Assembly (NCBI RefSeq): GCF_019931215.1
Contig: NZ_JAIOUB010000001.1
Location: forward strand, 1,305,418 to 1,369,417
Direction: 5' to 3'
DNA: 64,000 nt
DNA from: Alcanivorax limicola
GTDB lineage: Bacteria; Pseudomonadota; Gammaproteobacteria; Pseudomonadales; Alcanivoracaceae
Below are positions 9,254 to 18,266 of the stretch, one piece after another. Both the position numbers and the translations under genes were made by a program. The notes under the pieces were generated by a model. That model worked only from the letters and a program-made list of their open reading frames with translations. It ran no database searches and was not told the DNA's origin. How positions within the stretch are numbered: position 1 is the first letter of the stretch; the number at the start of each line of letters is the position of its first letter.

Positions 9254-10468
9254 ATGCAGTCTACACTGTTCCATCGTGCAGCCGCCCTGCTCACAACACT
9301 GATGATCAGTGGTGTAGCAGCAGCTGACTGGACCGAACGATCTGATCTCAATATGCGCCCGGGGGTCACGGCAGTCAGCCAGGACGTCTACCACCTGCAT
9401 ATGATCATTCTCGGCATCGTGACCCTTATAGGCGTCATCGTGTTCGCACTGATCATGTGGTCAGTATTTGCCCACCGTAAGGAAAAGAATCCGGTACCGG
9501 CCAAATTCCATGAAAACGTGGTACTGGAAGTGGTATGGACCGTCATCCCCTTCTTTATCCTGATCGGCATGGCGATCCCGGCTACCCGTGTGCTGATCAA
9601 TATGGAGGACACCTCCGACTCAGCGCTGACCGTCAAGGTCACCGGCTCCCAGTGGCGCTGGCACTACGAGTACCTGGATTACGAAGGCGACAACAATATC
9701 AATGTCGGCTTCTTCAGTGATCTGGCCACCCCCCCGGAAGTCTGGCAGCGCCCGATTCTCTCCGGCGGTCTGTTCCCGGTGGGCACAGCCCAGGAGCAGG
9801 TGGGTGTCGAGCGTGAGCCCCTGACGCCAGAGAACGCCTTCAACTACATGATCGAAGTGGACAAGCCCCTGGTCCTCCCCGCCGGGCAGAAAATCCGCTT
9901 CCTGATCACCGCTGACGACGTCATCCACTCCTTCTGGGTGCCGGACTTCGGCTTCAAGAAAGATGCTATCCCCGGTTTCGTCAACGAGTCCTGGACCGAG
10001 ATCCCCGAGTCAGCCATCGGCATGACGCTGCGCGGCCAATGCGCGGAGCTGTGTGGTCGCCTGCACGCCTTCATGCCCATCGAGGTAGTGGTCAAATCGC
10101 AGGAAGACTTTGCGGCCTGGCTGGCTGAAGAACAGGAAGCTGCAGCGGAAGGCCCGGACATGACACCGTTCGCCAGCCTTGACGACGCCATGGAGCAAGG
10201 CAAGCCCATCTATGACCGCGCTTGCGCCATGTGTCACGGCGCCCAGGGCCAGGGCGGTATCGGCCTGAGCTTCCAGGGCACGGATTACATGACCAATCCG
10301 GATCGCCTGCAAGACAACATCGACATCCTGCTTCAGGGTCGCGGCGCCATGCCCGCCTTCCGTGCGCAGTTGTCACCGAAAGAAATAGCCGCCGTCATTA
10401 CCTACCAGCGTAACGCTTTCGGTAATGAAACTGGCGATCTCATTCAACCTGACGACGTGCAGAAGTGA
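9254..10468 (+). CDS. coxB: Cytochrome c oxidase subunit II with fused cytochrome c domain
   Basis: Subunit II of the aa3/caa3-type terminal oxidase, taking electrons from cytochrome c and passing them through CuA to subunit I. In 404 residues it has a signal peptide (cleavage near VAAADW), two transmembrane helices (about 48-72 and 90-110), a cupredoxin domain with CuA ligands HSFWVPDFG and CAELCGRLHAFMP (C-x3-C-x3-H-x2-M), and a C-terminal cytochrome c domain with the heme motif CAMCHG (about 328-332) and a likely axial methionine in GRGAMPAF. The fused heme domain makes it a caa3-like subunit II. ATG 9254 follows GGGAGCC. First gene of coxB-ctaD-ctaG-coxC. Confidence 0.97.
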   Translation: MQSTLFHRAAALLTTLMISGVAAADWTERSDLNMRPGVTAVSQDVYHLHMIILGIVTLIGVIVFALIMWSVFAHRKEKNPVPAKFHENVVLEVVWTVIPFFILIGMAIPATRVLINMEDTSDSALTVKVTGSQWRWHYEYLDYEGDNNINVGFFSDLATPPEVWQRPILSGGLFPVGTAQEQVGVEREPLTPENAFNYMIEVDKPLVLPAGQKIRFLITADDVIHSFWVPDFGFKKDAIPGFVNESWTEIPESAIGMTLRGQCAELCGRLHAFMPIEVVVKSQEDFAAWLAEEQEAAAEGPDMTPFASLDDAMEQGKPIYDRACAMCHGAQGQGGIGLSFQGTDYMTNPDRLQDNIDILLQGRGAMPAFRAQLSPKEIAAVITYQRNAFGNETGDLIQPDDVQK

Positions 10469-10482
10469 CGGAGGGGAGCATA

Positions 10483-12069
10483 ATGGCAGACCATCACGAA
10501 CATCACGCCCCGACCGGCTGGCGCCGCTGGCTACTGAGTACCAACCACAAGGACATCGGCAGCCTGTACCTCTGGTTCAGCTTTGCCATGTTCCTGGTTG
10601 GCGGCCTGCTGGCCATGGTTATCCGCGCCGAGCTGATGTACCCCGGCATGCAGGTTGTGGATCCGGACTTCTTCAACCAGATGACCACCACACACGGCCT
10701 GATCATGGTATTCGGTGCCGTGATGCCCGCCTTTGTGGGCCTGGCCAACTGGATGATCCCGCTGATGATCGGCGCGCCGGACATGGCGCTGCCGCGGATG
10801 AACAACTGGTCCTTCTGGATCCTGCCCGCGGCCTTCTCGATCCTGATCGGCTCCGTGCTGATGAGCGCCTTCGGCCCCGGTAACCCGCCAGCACCGAACT
10901 TCGGCTGGACCTTCTATGCACCACTGTCCACCACCTACGGCCCGGCTTCTACAGACTTCTTCATTCTTTCCGTCCACCTGATGGGTATCTCCTCCATCAT
11001 GGGCGCGATCAACGTCATCGTGACGGTCATGAACATGCGCGCGCCCGGCATGACCATGATGAAGATGCCGCTGTTCGTCTGGACCTGGCTGATCACTGCT
11101 TTCCTGCTGATTGCCGTCATGCCCGTACTGGCTGGTGCAGTCACCATGATGCTGACCGATCGCCACTTCGGCACCAGCTTCTTTGATGCCGCCGGTGGCG
11201 GTGACCCGGTCCTGTTCCAGCATATTTTCTGGTTCTTCGGGCACCCCGAGGTGTACATCATGATCCTGCCGGCGTTCGGCGTGGTCTCCGCGATCATCCC
11301 GACCTTCGCCCGCAAGCCGCTGTTCGGTTACGCCTCCATGGTCTATGCAACAGCGTCTATCGCACTGCTGTCCTTCGTCGTGTGGGCGCACCACATGTTC
11401 ACGGTGGGCATGCCGCTGGCGGGGATGCTGTTCTTCATGTACATGACCATGCTGATTTCCGTACCCACAGGCGTAAAAGTCTTCAACTGGGTTGCCACCA
11501 TGTGGCGCGGCTCGCTGACCTTCGAACTGCCGATGAAGTGGGCCCTGGCCTTCGTCATCCTGTTCACGATTGGCGGCCTGTCCGGTCTGATGCTGTCGAT
11601 CACCCCGGCTGACTTCCAGTACCACGACTCCTACTTCGTTGTGGCACATTTCCACTATGTACTGGTATCCGGCGCGATCTTCTCCATGTTTGCTGCCGTC
11701 TACTACTGGCTGCCGAAGTGGAGCGGCGTGATGTATGACAAGTTCTGGGGTGAAGTACACTTCTGGAGCTCGCTGATCTCCGTGAACCTGCTGTTCTTCC
11801 CGATGCACTTCGTCGGTCTGGCGGGCATGCCACGGCGTTATTCTGATTACGCCCTGCAATTCGCCGACTACAACTGGTGGATCAGCATCGGCGCCTTCTG
11901 GTTCGGTATCTCCCAGCTGTTCCTGCTGTGGGTACTGATCAAGGCCTGCTTCCTGAAGAAAGGCGAGAAGGCCACCGACGAAGTATGGGAAGGCGCGGAA
12001 GGCCTGGAGTGGACTGTTCCGTCCCCGGCACCCTTCCACACCTTCGACACACCGCCGGTTGTGAAATAA
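10483..12069 (+). CDS. ctaD: Cytochrome c oxidase subunit I
   Basis: Catalytic heme-copper subunit that reduces oxygen to water and pumps protons. The 528-residue polytopic protein contains the heme a ligand region (TTTHGLIMVF), the CuB/His-Tyr region WFFGHPEVYIMILPAFG, the paired CuB histidines WAHHMFTVG, the K-channel motif and HDSYFVVAHFHYVL with the heme a3 and heme a ligands. ATG 10483, 14 nt after coxB, is preceded by GAGGGGAG. A strong hairpin follows the gene before ctaG. Confidence 0.98.
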   Translation: MADHHEHHAPTGWRRWLLSTNHKDIGSLYLWFSFAMFLVGGLLAMVIRAELMYPGMQVVDPDFFNQMTTTHGLIMVFGAVMPAFVGLANWMIPLMIGAPDMALPRMNNWSFWILPAAFSILIGSVLMSAFGPGNPPAPNFGWTFYAPLSTTYGPASTDFFILSVHLMGISSIMGAINVIVTVMNMRAPGMTMMKMPLFVWTWLITAFLLIAVMPVLAGAVTMMLTDRHFGTSFFDAAGGGDPVLFQHIFWFFGHPEVYIMILPAFGVVSAIIPTFARKPLFGYASMVYATASIALLSFVVWAHHMFTVGMPLAGMLFFMYMTMLISVPTGVKVFNWVATMWRGSLTFELPMKWALAFVILFTIGGLSGLMLSITPADFQYHDSYFVVAHFHYVLVSGAIFSMFAAVYYWLPKWSGVMYDKFWGEVHFWSSLISVNLLFFPMHFVGLAGMPRRYSDYALQFADYNWWISIGAFWFGISQLFLLWVLIKACFLKKGEKATDEVWEGAEGLEWTVPSPAPFHTFDTPPVVK

Positions 12070-12092
12070 GCTGAAGCACACGTACTAGCGAC

Positions 12093-12148
12093 GACCCGGA
12101 CTGCCTCGGCAGTCCGGGTCGGACCGGCGCAACAGCGCCGCCGTTTTT
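12093..12148 (+). terminator. Double hairpin between ctaD and ctaG
   Basis: A 12-bp stem (GACCCGGACTGC / GCAGTCCGGGTC, 12093-12120, loop CTCG) is followed by a second small stem (GGCGC/GCGCC, 12126-12139) and TTTTT at 12144-12148. It may partly terminate transcription so that the assembly gene ctaG is made at lower level than the catalytic subunits, or stabilise the coxB-ctaD message. Confidence 0.55.
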
Positions 12149-12160
12149 CAGGAGGGCAGC

Positions 12161-12739
12161 ATGGCTGATGAACCGCTCAAACGACGCACCCGACTTTCCG
12201 TAGCAAAGCTGCTGGTAGTCTGCGTGTGCATGTTTGGCTTTGCCTACGCACTGGTTCCCCTCTACGACGTCATTTGCGAAGCCCTGGGCATCAACGGCCG
12301 CACCAACAGTGTTGCCATTGTGGATGTGCCCGAGGACATGACCAAAGACGAGGACCGGACCGTGCTGGTGCAGTTCGTGACCCGCGCAGCAAAAGACATG
12401 CCCTGGGATTTCGAACCGATGGAGCGCAGCGTGCGCGTCCACCCCGGTGAGATCAAGGCAGTCAACTTCCGTGTGCGCAACCGTACCGGCGAGGACATGG
12501 TGGGCCAGGCAATCCCGTCACTGGTGCCTGGCCAGGCCGCCAGTCATTTCAAGAAGACGCAGTGCTTCTGTTTTGACCAGCAGCCACTGATGGCCAATGG
12601 CGAAGAAGTCATGCCGATGATCTTCTATCTGGATCCGGCGATACCGAAAAGCGTCAATACCATCACCCTGTCCTACACGCTTTATGACATTACAGAAAGG
12701 ACGAGTGTCGGCGGAGTTGCCGCTCGCCAGACGCGCTAA
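12161..12739 (+). CDS. ctaG: Cytochrome c oxidase assembly protein (Cox11/CtaG)
   Basis: Copper chaperone that inserts CuB into subunit I. The 192-residue protein has one N-terminal membrane anchor (about 14-33: LLVVCVCMFGFAYALVPLYDVICEALG) and a periplasmic immunoglobulin-like domain holding the copper-binding motif CFCF in KTQCFCFDQQPL. This is the Cox11-type CtaG, not the unrelated CtaG of Gram-positives. ATG 12161 is preceded by AGGAGGGCAGC. It lies between ctaD and coxC, the usual order in pseudomonads and relatives. Confidence 0.97.
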   Translation: MADEPLKRRTRLSVAKLLVVCVCMFGFAYALVPLYDVICEALGINGRTNSVAIVDVPEDMTKDEDRTVLVQFVTRAAKDMPWDFEPMERSVRVHPGEIKAVNFRVRNRTGEDMVGQAIPSLVPGQAASHFKKTQCFCFDQQPLMANGEEVMPMIFYLDPAIPKSVNTITLSYTLYDITERTSVGGVAARQTR

Positions 12740-12763
12740 AAACAGGTTTCAGGAGACTCAGGC

Positions 12764-13651
12764 ATGTCAGAGAAAACAACCAGCTACTATGTGCCCGACA
12801 GCAGCCCCTGGCCGCTGCTGGGCTCAGTGGGTCTTTTCCTGATCGCTATCGGCGGCGGGAACTACATCCAGCAGAGCACCAGCAAAGTGGCCAATGATGG
12901 CTCCATGGGCGGTATCATCCTCGCTATCGGCGTGCTGTGGATGATCGGCGTCATGTTCATGTGGTGGCGTGACACCATCAAGGAATCCATCGGCGGTCTG
13001 CACAGTGACCAGATGGACCGTTCCTACCGCCAGGGCATGCTGTGGTTCATCTTCTCCGAGGTGATGTTCTTCGGCGCCTTCTTCGGCGCCATGTTCTATG
13101 CCCGCTGGCTGATCGTCCCCTGGCTGGGCGGTGAAGGCATCGGTGCCATGACCCACGAGCTGCTGTGGCCAGACTTCCAGGCCATGTGGCCGGTCACCAC
13201 CGCCCCTGACGGCCGCACGACCCAGGCCATGGGCGCGTGGGGCCTGCCGATGATCAACACGGCGATCCTGCTGACCAGTTCGGTGACACTGTCCATCGCG
13301 CACCACGCGCTGATCGCCGGCGACCGCGCCAAGGTGCTGTGGGCACAGGGCGCCACCATCATCCTGGCGCTGATCTTCACCGGCGTTCAGGCTTATGAGT
13401 ATGTGCACGCTTACCGGGATCTGGGTCTGACACTGGAATCCGGTATCTACGGTTCCCTGTTCTTCCTGATGACCGGGTTCCACGGTATCCACGTTGTCAT
13501 CGGCAGTCTGTTCCTGATCGTGACGTTCTTCCGGGTATTGAAGCGCCACCACATGGATGGCAACAACTTCGCCTGGGAAGCTGCGGCCTGGTACTGGCAC
13601 TTCGTGGACGTGGTCTGGCTATTCCTGTTCATCACGGTGTACTGGCTGTAA
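12764..13651 (+). CDS. coxC: Cytochrome c oxidase subunit III
   Basis: Non-redox membrane subunit that stabilises the oxidase and its proton uptake. The 295 residues form seven predicted helices; family hallmarks include SEVMFFGAFF, LLTSSVTLSIAHHAL and the C-terminal FHGIHVVIGSLFLIV ... YWHFVDVVWLFLFITVYWL. ATG 12764 follows AGGAGAC. Ends the coxB-ctaD-ctaG-coxC operon and is followed by a strong terminator. Confidence 0.98.
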   Translation: MSEKTTSYYVPDSSPWPLLGSVGLFLIAIGGGNYIQQSTSKVANDGSMGGIILAIGVLWMIGVMFMWWRDTIKESIGGLHSDQMDRSYRQGMLWFIFSEVMFFGAFFGAMFYARWLIVPWLGGEGIGAMTHELLWPDFQAMWPVTTAPDGRTTQAMGAWGLPMINTAILLTSSVTLSIAHHALIAGDRAKVLWAQGATIILALIFTGVQAYEYVHAYRDLGLTLESGIYGSLFFLMTGFHGIHVVIGSLFLIVTFFRVLKRHHMDGNNFAWEAAAWYWHFVDVVWLFLFITVYWL

Positions 13652-13679
13652 GACGCAAGCCACACACAGCACCATCGAG

Positions 13680-13707
13680 AAAGGCGCCCTTCGGAGGCGC
13701 CTTTTTT
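13680..13707 (+). terminator. Rho-independent terminator of cox operon
   Basis: Stem AAAGGCGCC / GGCGCCTTT with loop CTTCGGA, followed by a run of Ts ending at 13707; begins 28 nt after the coxC stop. A textbook intrinsic terminator. Confidence 0.9.
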
Positions 13708-13728
13708 GTTTATGGTCCATGCGTATTA

Positions 13729-13869
13729 GCGGGGGGGGGCGGGGATGTATTTTCAGGACTGTGTGAGACAAGGATGTCGAACACAAGCCCCCAGGGATGG
13801 GTTTACGGCGTGTCCTGAAAACCTTTCCCGCCCCCCGAGGGCCATAACCACCAAACCAGCAAAGAATGG
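13729..13869. repeat. Inverted-repeat element, degenerate copy
   Basis: Downstream of coxC lies a partial copy of the element at 23727-23943. The right arm (13812-13843, 32 nt) is identical to the right arm there, and sequence continues alike into CAAAGAATGGAAA. The left arm is mostly lost, keeping only TTTTCAGGAC (13750-13759) preceded by a G-rich stretch with nine consecutive Gs (13731-13739). The interior shares GTCGAACACAAGCCCCCAGG-like sequence and a conserved stretch ahead of GGCGTGTCCTGAAAACC. This looks like a dispersed, non-autonomous repeat rather than a gene. Confidence 0.75.
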
Positions 13870-13879
13870 AAAACACCCA

Positions 13880-14143
13880 TCAAGGCGCAGGGGTAGATTG
13901 CTCGATGGGCACGCCATCGCGGAGGGTCGGGTTGACGTCGTGGGGCTCCAGCCACCCCATCCAGGCTGACAGCATCATCAAGCCGAAGACCGCCACAGAG
14001 AAAATCACCCGCCAGGTCAGCGCCCGCGCCGTACCACTGTCCTTGCCCCGGGCATCACTGCGCATCAGCGCACCCAGTCCACGGAACAGAGAAACCACCG
14101 CCGCCGCGAACAACAACAGGATCAGGAGCTTTAACCACCACAT
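13880..14143 (-). CDS. DUF2909 family small membrane protein
   Basis: An 87-residue protein with two transmembrane helices (about 1-25 and 46-66), the second followed by GWLEPHDVNPTLRDG. DUF2909 'twin transmembrane' proteins are found beside cytochrome c oxidase genes in gammaproteobacteria, and the placement between coxC and SURF1 fits, suggesting an accessory role in the oxidase. ATG 14143 is preferred to GTG 14152 because AAGG lies 8 nt upstream. It is oriented opposite to the cox genes and diverges from the SURF1 gene. Confidence 0.8.
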   Translation of the reverse strand: MWWLKLLILLLFAAAVVSLFRGLGALMRSDARGKDSGTARALTWRVIFSVAVFGLMMLSAWMGWLEPHDVNPTLRDGVPIEQSTPAP

Positions 14144-14192
14144 AACGCGCACCTTGTGTACAATGAGCGCCCTATTCTAAGGCCCGGACGTT

Positions 14193-14936
14193 ATGCCTGC
14201 ACGTGAGTTTCGCCCCAGTTGGATGGGTTTTCTGGCCACCCTGGTCGTGGCGGCAGTGTGCCTGCAAGCCGCAGTCTGGCAGTTGTCCCGCGCGGATGAG
14301 AAACGCACGCTGGCACGCGACTTCGAGACACGCGCCGACGCAGGGTACCTGAACCTGCCCGAACTGCTGGTGAAGGACGAAGCAGGCAACTACCCCGTCA
14401 CCCTGCGCGGCGTGCCCGATAACAGCCGCCACATACTGCTGGATAACCGCACTCTGGAAGGCATTGCCGGCTATCACCTGCTCACGCCGTTGCGCAGCGA
14501 GAACGGCCAGTGGCTCCTGGTCAATCGTGGCTGGCTGCCCAGAGGTCGTGACCGCGCGGTTTTACCCGATATCCCGCCCCTCCCCGCCGACAACGACGAC
14601 GGGATGGTGACGGTTAATGGGCGAAGCTATATCTATAGCCCGCGCACCTTTGTTCTCGCTGATGACGACCTGTCTGCCGTGACTTGGCCGTTGCGCGTGC
14701 AAAAAGTCGAAATGGACGCACTTTCCGCGCTTCTTGGGGTAGAATTGGCGCCCTTCGAAATCCGGGTGGACCCGGGCTTTGCGCTGGAGACCGGGGAGCA
14801 GCTACCCCGCATCTGGCATGACCCTGTCATGGGTCCGGAGCGGCACCACGCCTATGCCGTGCAGTGGTTTGCCCTGGCCGGCGCCGTCGTGGTGTTCTTC
14901 ATCGCTATCAGCCTGCGCCGACGCGAGGCAGATTGA
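14193..14936 (+). CDS. SURF1 family cytochrome oxidase biogenesis protein
   Basis: Assists heme A insertion into subunit I. The 247-residue protein has the SURF1 plan: transmembrane helices at both ends (about 11-30, FLATLVVAAVCLQAAVWQL, and about 222-240, WFALAGAVVVFFIAISL) around a periplasmic domain with LLVNRGWLPRGRD and the LLDNRTLEGIAGYHLLTPL segment. ATG 14193 gives the normal N-terminus. First gene of the unit SURF1-CxxxC protein-ctaA-ctaB. Confidence 0.93.
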   Translation: MPAREFRPSWMGFLATLVVAAVCLQAAVWQLSRADEKRTLARDFETRADAGYLNLPELLVKDEAGNYPVTLRGVPDNSRHILLDNRTLEGIAGYHLLTPLRSENGQWLLVNRGWLPRGRDRAVLPDIPPLPADNDDGMVTVNGRSYIYSPRTFVLADDDLSAVTWPLRVQKVEMDALSALLGVELAPFEIRVDPGFALETGEQLPRIWHDPVMGPERHHAYAVQWFALAGAVVVFFIAISLRRREAD

Positions 14937-14967
14937 GCTTTTTTGCAGACCAGAATTGAGTTGACCC

Positions 14968-15582
14968 ATGCAGGAACGCAGCAAGAATTTTCTGATCCTC
15001 GGGCTGATCATCGGTGTGTTCATCGCTTTTTTTCTGGCGGGCCGCTTTCTGATCAACCCTGACGAGATGCCGCGCCTGAATAAAGGGACACTGATCGTCC
15101 CCCACGTCAGCGTGGACGATCTCGGCTTCACCCAGGCAGATGGCACGCCGTACCGCAGTGACGACATGGCCGGCAAATGGACACTGGCATACATGGCCGA
15201 CGGCACCTGCGATGCGGCCTGCAAGAATGGTTTGTTCTATCTGATTCGTCAGTTGCAGCGATCTCTCGACCGGGATGCCTCCCGCGTCAGACGCGTGATC
15301 ATGCATACGGCCGAACCGGATAACACTTTACGCACATTCCTGGACGAGAATGTGCCTGGCATGGTGGAAGTCAGCGTCGATCGCGACCTGGCCGACACCC
15401 TGCTACTCCCCGCGATGGAAAGCAGTACTGACAGCGCCAGTCATCACATTTTTCTGATCAGCCCCGACGGCATGATTTTCATGTGGTACCCCACCCATGC
15501 GGATCCGGATGCCACGCTGCTCGAGGCCGACAATATTCGTGATGATCTCAAGCGCACCCTGAAAGGCTCACTGATAGGGTAA
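14968..15582 (+). CDS. Membrane-anchored SCO/thioredoxin-like protein in the cox assembly operon
   Basis: A 204-residue protein with one N-terminal membrane helix (about 8-28) and an extracytoplasmic domain. AYMADGTCDAACKNGLFYLIRQL contains a C-x3-C pair in the position of the SCO copper site (CPDICP), and HHIFLISPDGMIFMWYPTH resembles the later strand of SCO/peroxiredoxin folds, although the first Cys is not followed by Pro. Genes of this kind are typical between SURF1 and ctaA in pseudomonads. It may be a copper or thiol factor for CuA; not demonstrated. Six nt before ctaA. Confidence 0.75.
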   Translation: MQERSKNFLILGLIIGVFIAFFLAGRFLINPDEMPRLNKGTLIVPHVSVDDLGFTQADGTPYRSDDMAGKWTLAYMADGTCDAACKNGLFYLIRQLQRSLDRDASRVRRVIMHTAEPDNTLRTFLDENVPGMVEVSVDRDLADTLLLPAMESSTDSASHHIFLISPDGMIFMWYPTHADPDATLLEADNIRDDLKRTLKGSLIG

Positions 15583-15587
15583 CCTTC

Positions 15588-16631
15588 ATGTCGACTGTGA
15601 ATCGTTCGTTGATCTGGCAACGCCGTCTCGCCGTGGCTTCGGTAATACTGGTCGCGGGTGTCATCATTCTGGGCGCCTGGACGCGCCTGACGGACGCCGG
15701 GCTCGGCTGTCCGGACTGGCCAGGCTGTTATGGCCACATGGATGTGCGCAAGGCGCATTCCTATGTGAGCGAAACCAATGTGCATCAACCCGGCACCTAC
15801 CGTGACGCCTTCAAGACAGTGCCGGAGATGGTGCATCGCTACTTCGCAGGCTTCCTGGGCATCATGATTCTGGCGCTCACCACCATGGCCTGGCTCAACC
15901 GCAAAAAAACGGGGCAAGGCGTGCTGCTGCCCACGGCCTTGCTGGTGCTGGTGATCTGCCAGGGCATTCTGGGCAAATGGACCGTGACCATGGGGCTACA
16001 GCCCACCATCGTCATGCTGCATCTGATGGGCGGTTTTTCCACCATGATCCTGTTGTGCTGGCATACGGCACGACTCTACAACTGGCCAAGTTTTCGCAAT
16101 GATTGCGATGTGCGGACGCTGAAACCACTGGCCATTGCCGCACTGGGCGTGGTCATGCTGCAAAGCGCGCTGGGGGGCTGGACCACCGCCAACTACGCCG
16201 CCGTGGTCTGCACCGAACTGCCGATTTGCGAGAGTGGCTGGACCACGCACCTGAATTTCGGTGATGCCTTCACATTCTTCGGCCACGAACATGATGGCGA
16301 GGACTACGAGTTTGGGGTGCTCGCCAGTGATGCCCGCACCACCATCCATGTGATGCACCGCTTCGGCGCCATCGCTACACTGCTGGTGGTGGGCCTGCTG
16401 GCCATCAAGATACTGGCACGCGCCCGCTGCACGCTCTTCCGCCGCTTTGGCCTGACCATCGGCGGTGTTTTGCTGGCGCAATTTGCGCTGGGTGTCAGTA
16501 ACATCATTTTCCACGTACCGTTGAAGGTGGCGGTAGCGCATAACTTTGGCGCGGTCGTGCTCCTGGTCACGCTGGTATTGTTCCTGCGGGCATTGAATAT
16601 ACAACCGGAACGGAGACAAACAGATGCCTGA
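15588..16631 (+). CDS. ctaA: Heme A synthase (COX15/CtaA)
   Basis: Oxidises the methyl group of heme O to the formyl group of heme A in the membrane. The 347-residue protein has about eight helices and the family N-terminus [22 protein letters not shown]. Heme-ligand histidines are expected in [33 protein letters not shown] and [11 protein letters not shown], all present. ATG 15588 starts 6 nt after the upstream gene; the 3' end overlaps ctaB by 8 nt. Confidence 0.96.
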   Translation: MSTVNRSLIWQRRLAVASVILVAGVIILGAWTRLTDAGLGCPDWPGCYGHMDVRKAHSYVSETNVHQPGTYRDAFKTVPEMVHRYFAGFLGIMILALTTMAWLNRKKTGQGVLLPTALLVLVICQGILGKWTVTMGLQPTIVMLHLMGGFSTMILLCWHTARLYNWPSFRNDCDVRTLKPLAIAALGVVMLQSALGGWTTANYAAVVCTELPICESGWTTHLNFGDAFTFFGHEHDGEDYEFGVLASDARTTIHVMHRFGAIATLLVVGLLAIKILARARCTLFRRFGLTIGGVLLAQFALGVSNIIFHVPLKVAVAHNFGAVVLLVTLVLFLRALNIQPERRQTDA

Positions 16632-17520
16632 AGCGGCGGGCTGGCGTGATTACCTGGCCCTGACCAAACCCGGCGTAGTGCTGTTGCTGATGGTAACGGC
16701 CATCGCCGGCATGTTCCTGGCCACTGACCCGCCCGGCATGGTGCCGCTGGGGGTGTTGATCCCTGCCTTCATCGGACTGACGCTGGCGATGATGGCGTCA
16801 GCCGCCATCAACCAGATCATGGATCAGAAAATCGATGCCATGATGGCGCGGACCGACAAGCGCCCGATTGTCACCGGGCGCATCAATACCCGCTCGGCGA
16901 TCGCGTTTGCCGTCGTCCTGGCACTGATTTCGATGCTGGTGCTGGATCAGCTGGTCAACCGTCTGACCGCCCTGCTGACGCTGTTCGGATTTGTGGGCTA
17001 TGCCTTTATCTATACGCTCTATCTGAAGCGAGCCACGCCGCAGAACATTGTGATCGGCGGGCTCGCCGGTGCGATACCGCCGTTGCTGGGCTGGACCGCC
17101 GTTGCTGGCGAGTTGCACCCCTATGCCTGGCTGCTGGTGCTGATCATTTTTGTCTGGACGCCGCCGCACTTCTGGGCGCTGGCCATTCACCGCCGGGATG
17201 AGTACGCCAAGGCAGAAATCCCGATGCTGCCGGTCACCCACGGCATCCCGTTTACGCGCAGCAGCGTGCTCTACTACACGGTCTTGCTGGTGATCACCTC
17301 GCTGCTGCCCTACCTGACCGGCATGAGTGGCCTGATCTATCTGGTCACCGCCGTGGTGCTCGGTGCGGTGTTCCTGTTTCATGCCATGCAATTGCGCTTT
17401 GGCGATGACCCGCGCACCCCGATGAAAACCTTCGGTTACTCGATCACCTATCTGTTCGTACTCTTCGGTGCGCTGCTGGTGGATCATTATTTCCCGCTGG
17501 GCGTGGTCACCGGCAGCTGA
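16624..17520 (+). CDS. ctaB: Protoheme IX farnesyltransferase (heme O synthase)
   Basis: Transfers a farnesyl group to heme B to make heme O, the precursor used by CtaA. The 298-residue UbiA-superfamily membrane protein begins with [21 protein letters not shown] and has the first aspartate-rich motif [20 protein letters not shown] and the second region [19 protein letters not shown]. The symbol cyoE is used for the same family. It overlaps ctaA by 8 nt, implying coupled translation. Confidence 0.96.
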   Translation: MPEAAGWRDYLALTKPGVVLLLMVTAIAGMFLATDPPGMVPLGVLIPAFIGLTLAMMASAAINQIMDQKIDAMMARTDKRPIVTGRINTRSAIAFAVVLALISMLVLDQLVNRLTALLTLFGFVGYAFIYTLYLKRATPQNIVIGGLAGAIPPLLGWTAVAGELHPYAWLLVLIIFVWTPPHFWALAIHRRDEYAKAEIPMLPVTHGIPFTRSSVLYYTVLLVITSLLPYLTGMSGLIYLVTAVVLGAVFLFHAMQLRFGDDPRTPMKTFGYSITYLFVLFGALLVDHYFPLGVVTGS

Positions 17521-17531
17521 TTGCCGGTGAC

Positions 17532-17558
17532 GACCCCGGGTTCCGGGTCCCCGTTTTT
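17532..17558 (+). terminator. Probable terminator after ctaB
   Basis: GACCCCGG-GTT-CCGGGTC forms a GC stem with one bulged C and is followed by CCCGTTTTT, 12 nt after the ctaB stop. Confidence 0.65.
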
Positions 17559-17600
17559 GCTACACACGCCACTGTGCACCTGCCCCTGCTTGCGTTAATC

Positions 17601-17628
17601 TTGCTCACATAACACTGACGCTTATAAC
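17601..17628 (+). promoter_or_regulatory. Candidate promoter for lemA
   Basis: TTGCTC (17601-17606), a 16-nt spacer, and TATAAC (17623-17628, 5 of 6) about 42 nt upstream of the lemA ATG. Confidence 0.4.
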
Positions 17629-17669
17629 AACAGGCATTCGGGAACGCATAGCAGATACGGGGGCGAATC

Positions 17670-18260
17670 ATGAGTGGCACACTGATCTTTCTTGTCATCC
17701 TGGCAGCACTGGTGGTCTTCATCATTGCTATCTATAACCGTTTGATAGCACTCAAGAACCGCTTCAAGAACGGCTTCGCCCAGATTGATGTGCAGCTGCA
17801 GCGCCGCCATGATCTGGTCCCCAATCTGGTGGAAACCGCGCGGGCCTATATGACCCATGAGCGCGAGACGCTGACCCAGGTCACCGAGGCCCGCAACCAG
17901 GCCGTCAATGCCCGCCAGGCCGCCAAGGCCAACCCGGACAATGCGAGCGCCATGGGCGCGCTCGGCAAGGCAGAGAGCATGCTCTCCGGCTCCCTTGCCA
18001 ACTTCTTCGCCCTGTCGGAAAACTACCCTGATCTGAAAGCCAACCAGACCATGAGTCAGCTGATGGAAGAGCTGACCTCCACCGAGAACCGCATCGGTTT
18101 TGCCCGCCAGGCGTTCAATGACGCCGTGATGGAATACAACACCTACCGCGAGCAGTTCCCGAACAACTTCATCGCCGGCCTGTTTGGCAGCTTCAAATAC
18201 GCAGAGCTGCTGCAGATAGAAACACCGGAGGCCCGGCGGGCGCCCAGCGTCAGCTTTTGA
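17670..18260 (+). CDS. lemA: LemA family protein
   Basis: A 196-residue protein with an N-terminal membrane helix (about 4-24: IFLVILAALVVFIIAIYNRLI) and a cytosolic or periplasmic helical bundle. Conserved features are LKNRFKNGFAQIDVQLQRRHDLVPNLVETARAYMTHE and the C-terminal FNDAVMEYNTYREQFPNNFIAGLFGF-like segment, here ending FGSFKYAELLQIE. Function is not established. The M48 protease gene follows by 6 nt; lemA-M48 peptidase pairs recur across bacteria, suggesting a shared membrane quality-control role. Confidence 0.95.
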   Translation: MSGTLIFLVILAALVVFIIAIYNRLIALKNRFKNGFAQIDVQLQRRHDLVPNLVETARAYMTHERETLTQVTEARNQAVNARQAAKANPDNASAMGALGKAESMLSGSLANFFALSENYPDLKANQTMSQLMEELTSTENRIGFARQAFNDAVMEYNTYREQFPNNFIAGLFGSFKYAELLQIETPEARRAPSVSF

Positions 18261-18266
18261 TAGCCG

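Noticed and set aside
10531..12081. A 516-codon open frame on the minus strand, antisense to ctaD
   Set aside because: Its translation is His/Gln/Gly/Asp-rich with no family match, and it mirrors ctaD codons; GC-rich genes often leave such frames.
13731..13739. Nine consecutive Gs as a phase-variable site
   Set aside because: It lies in a decayed repeat between genes, with no reading frame to switch.
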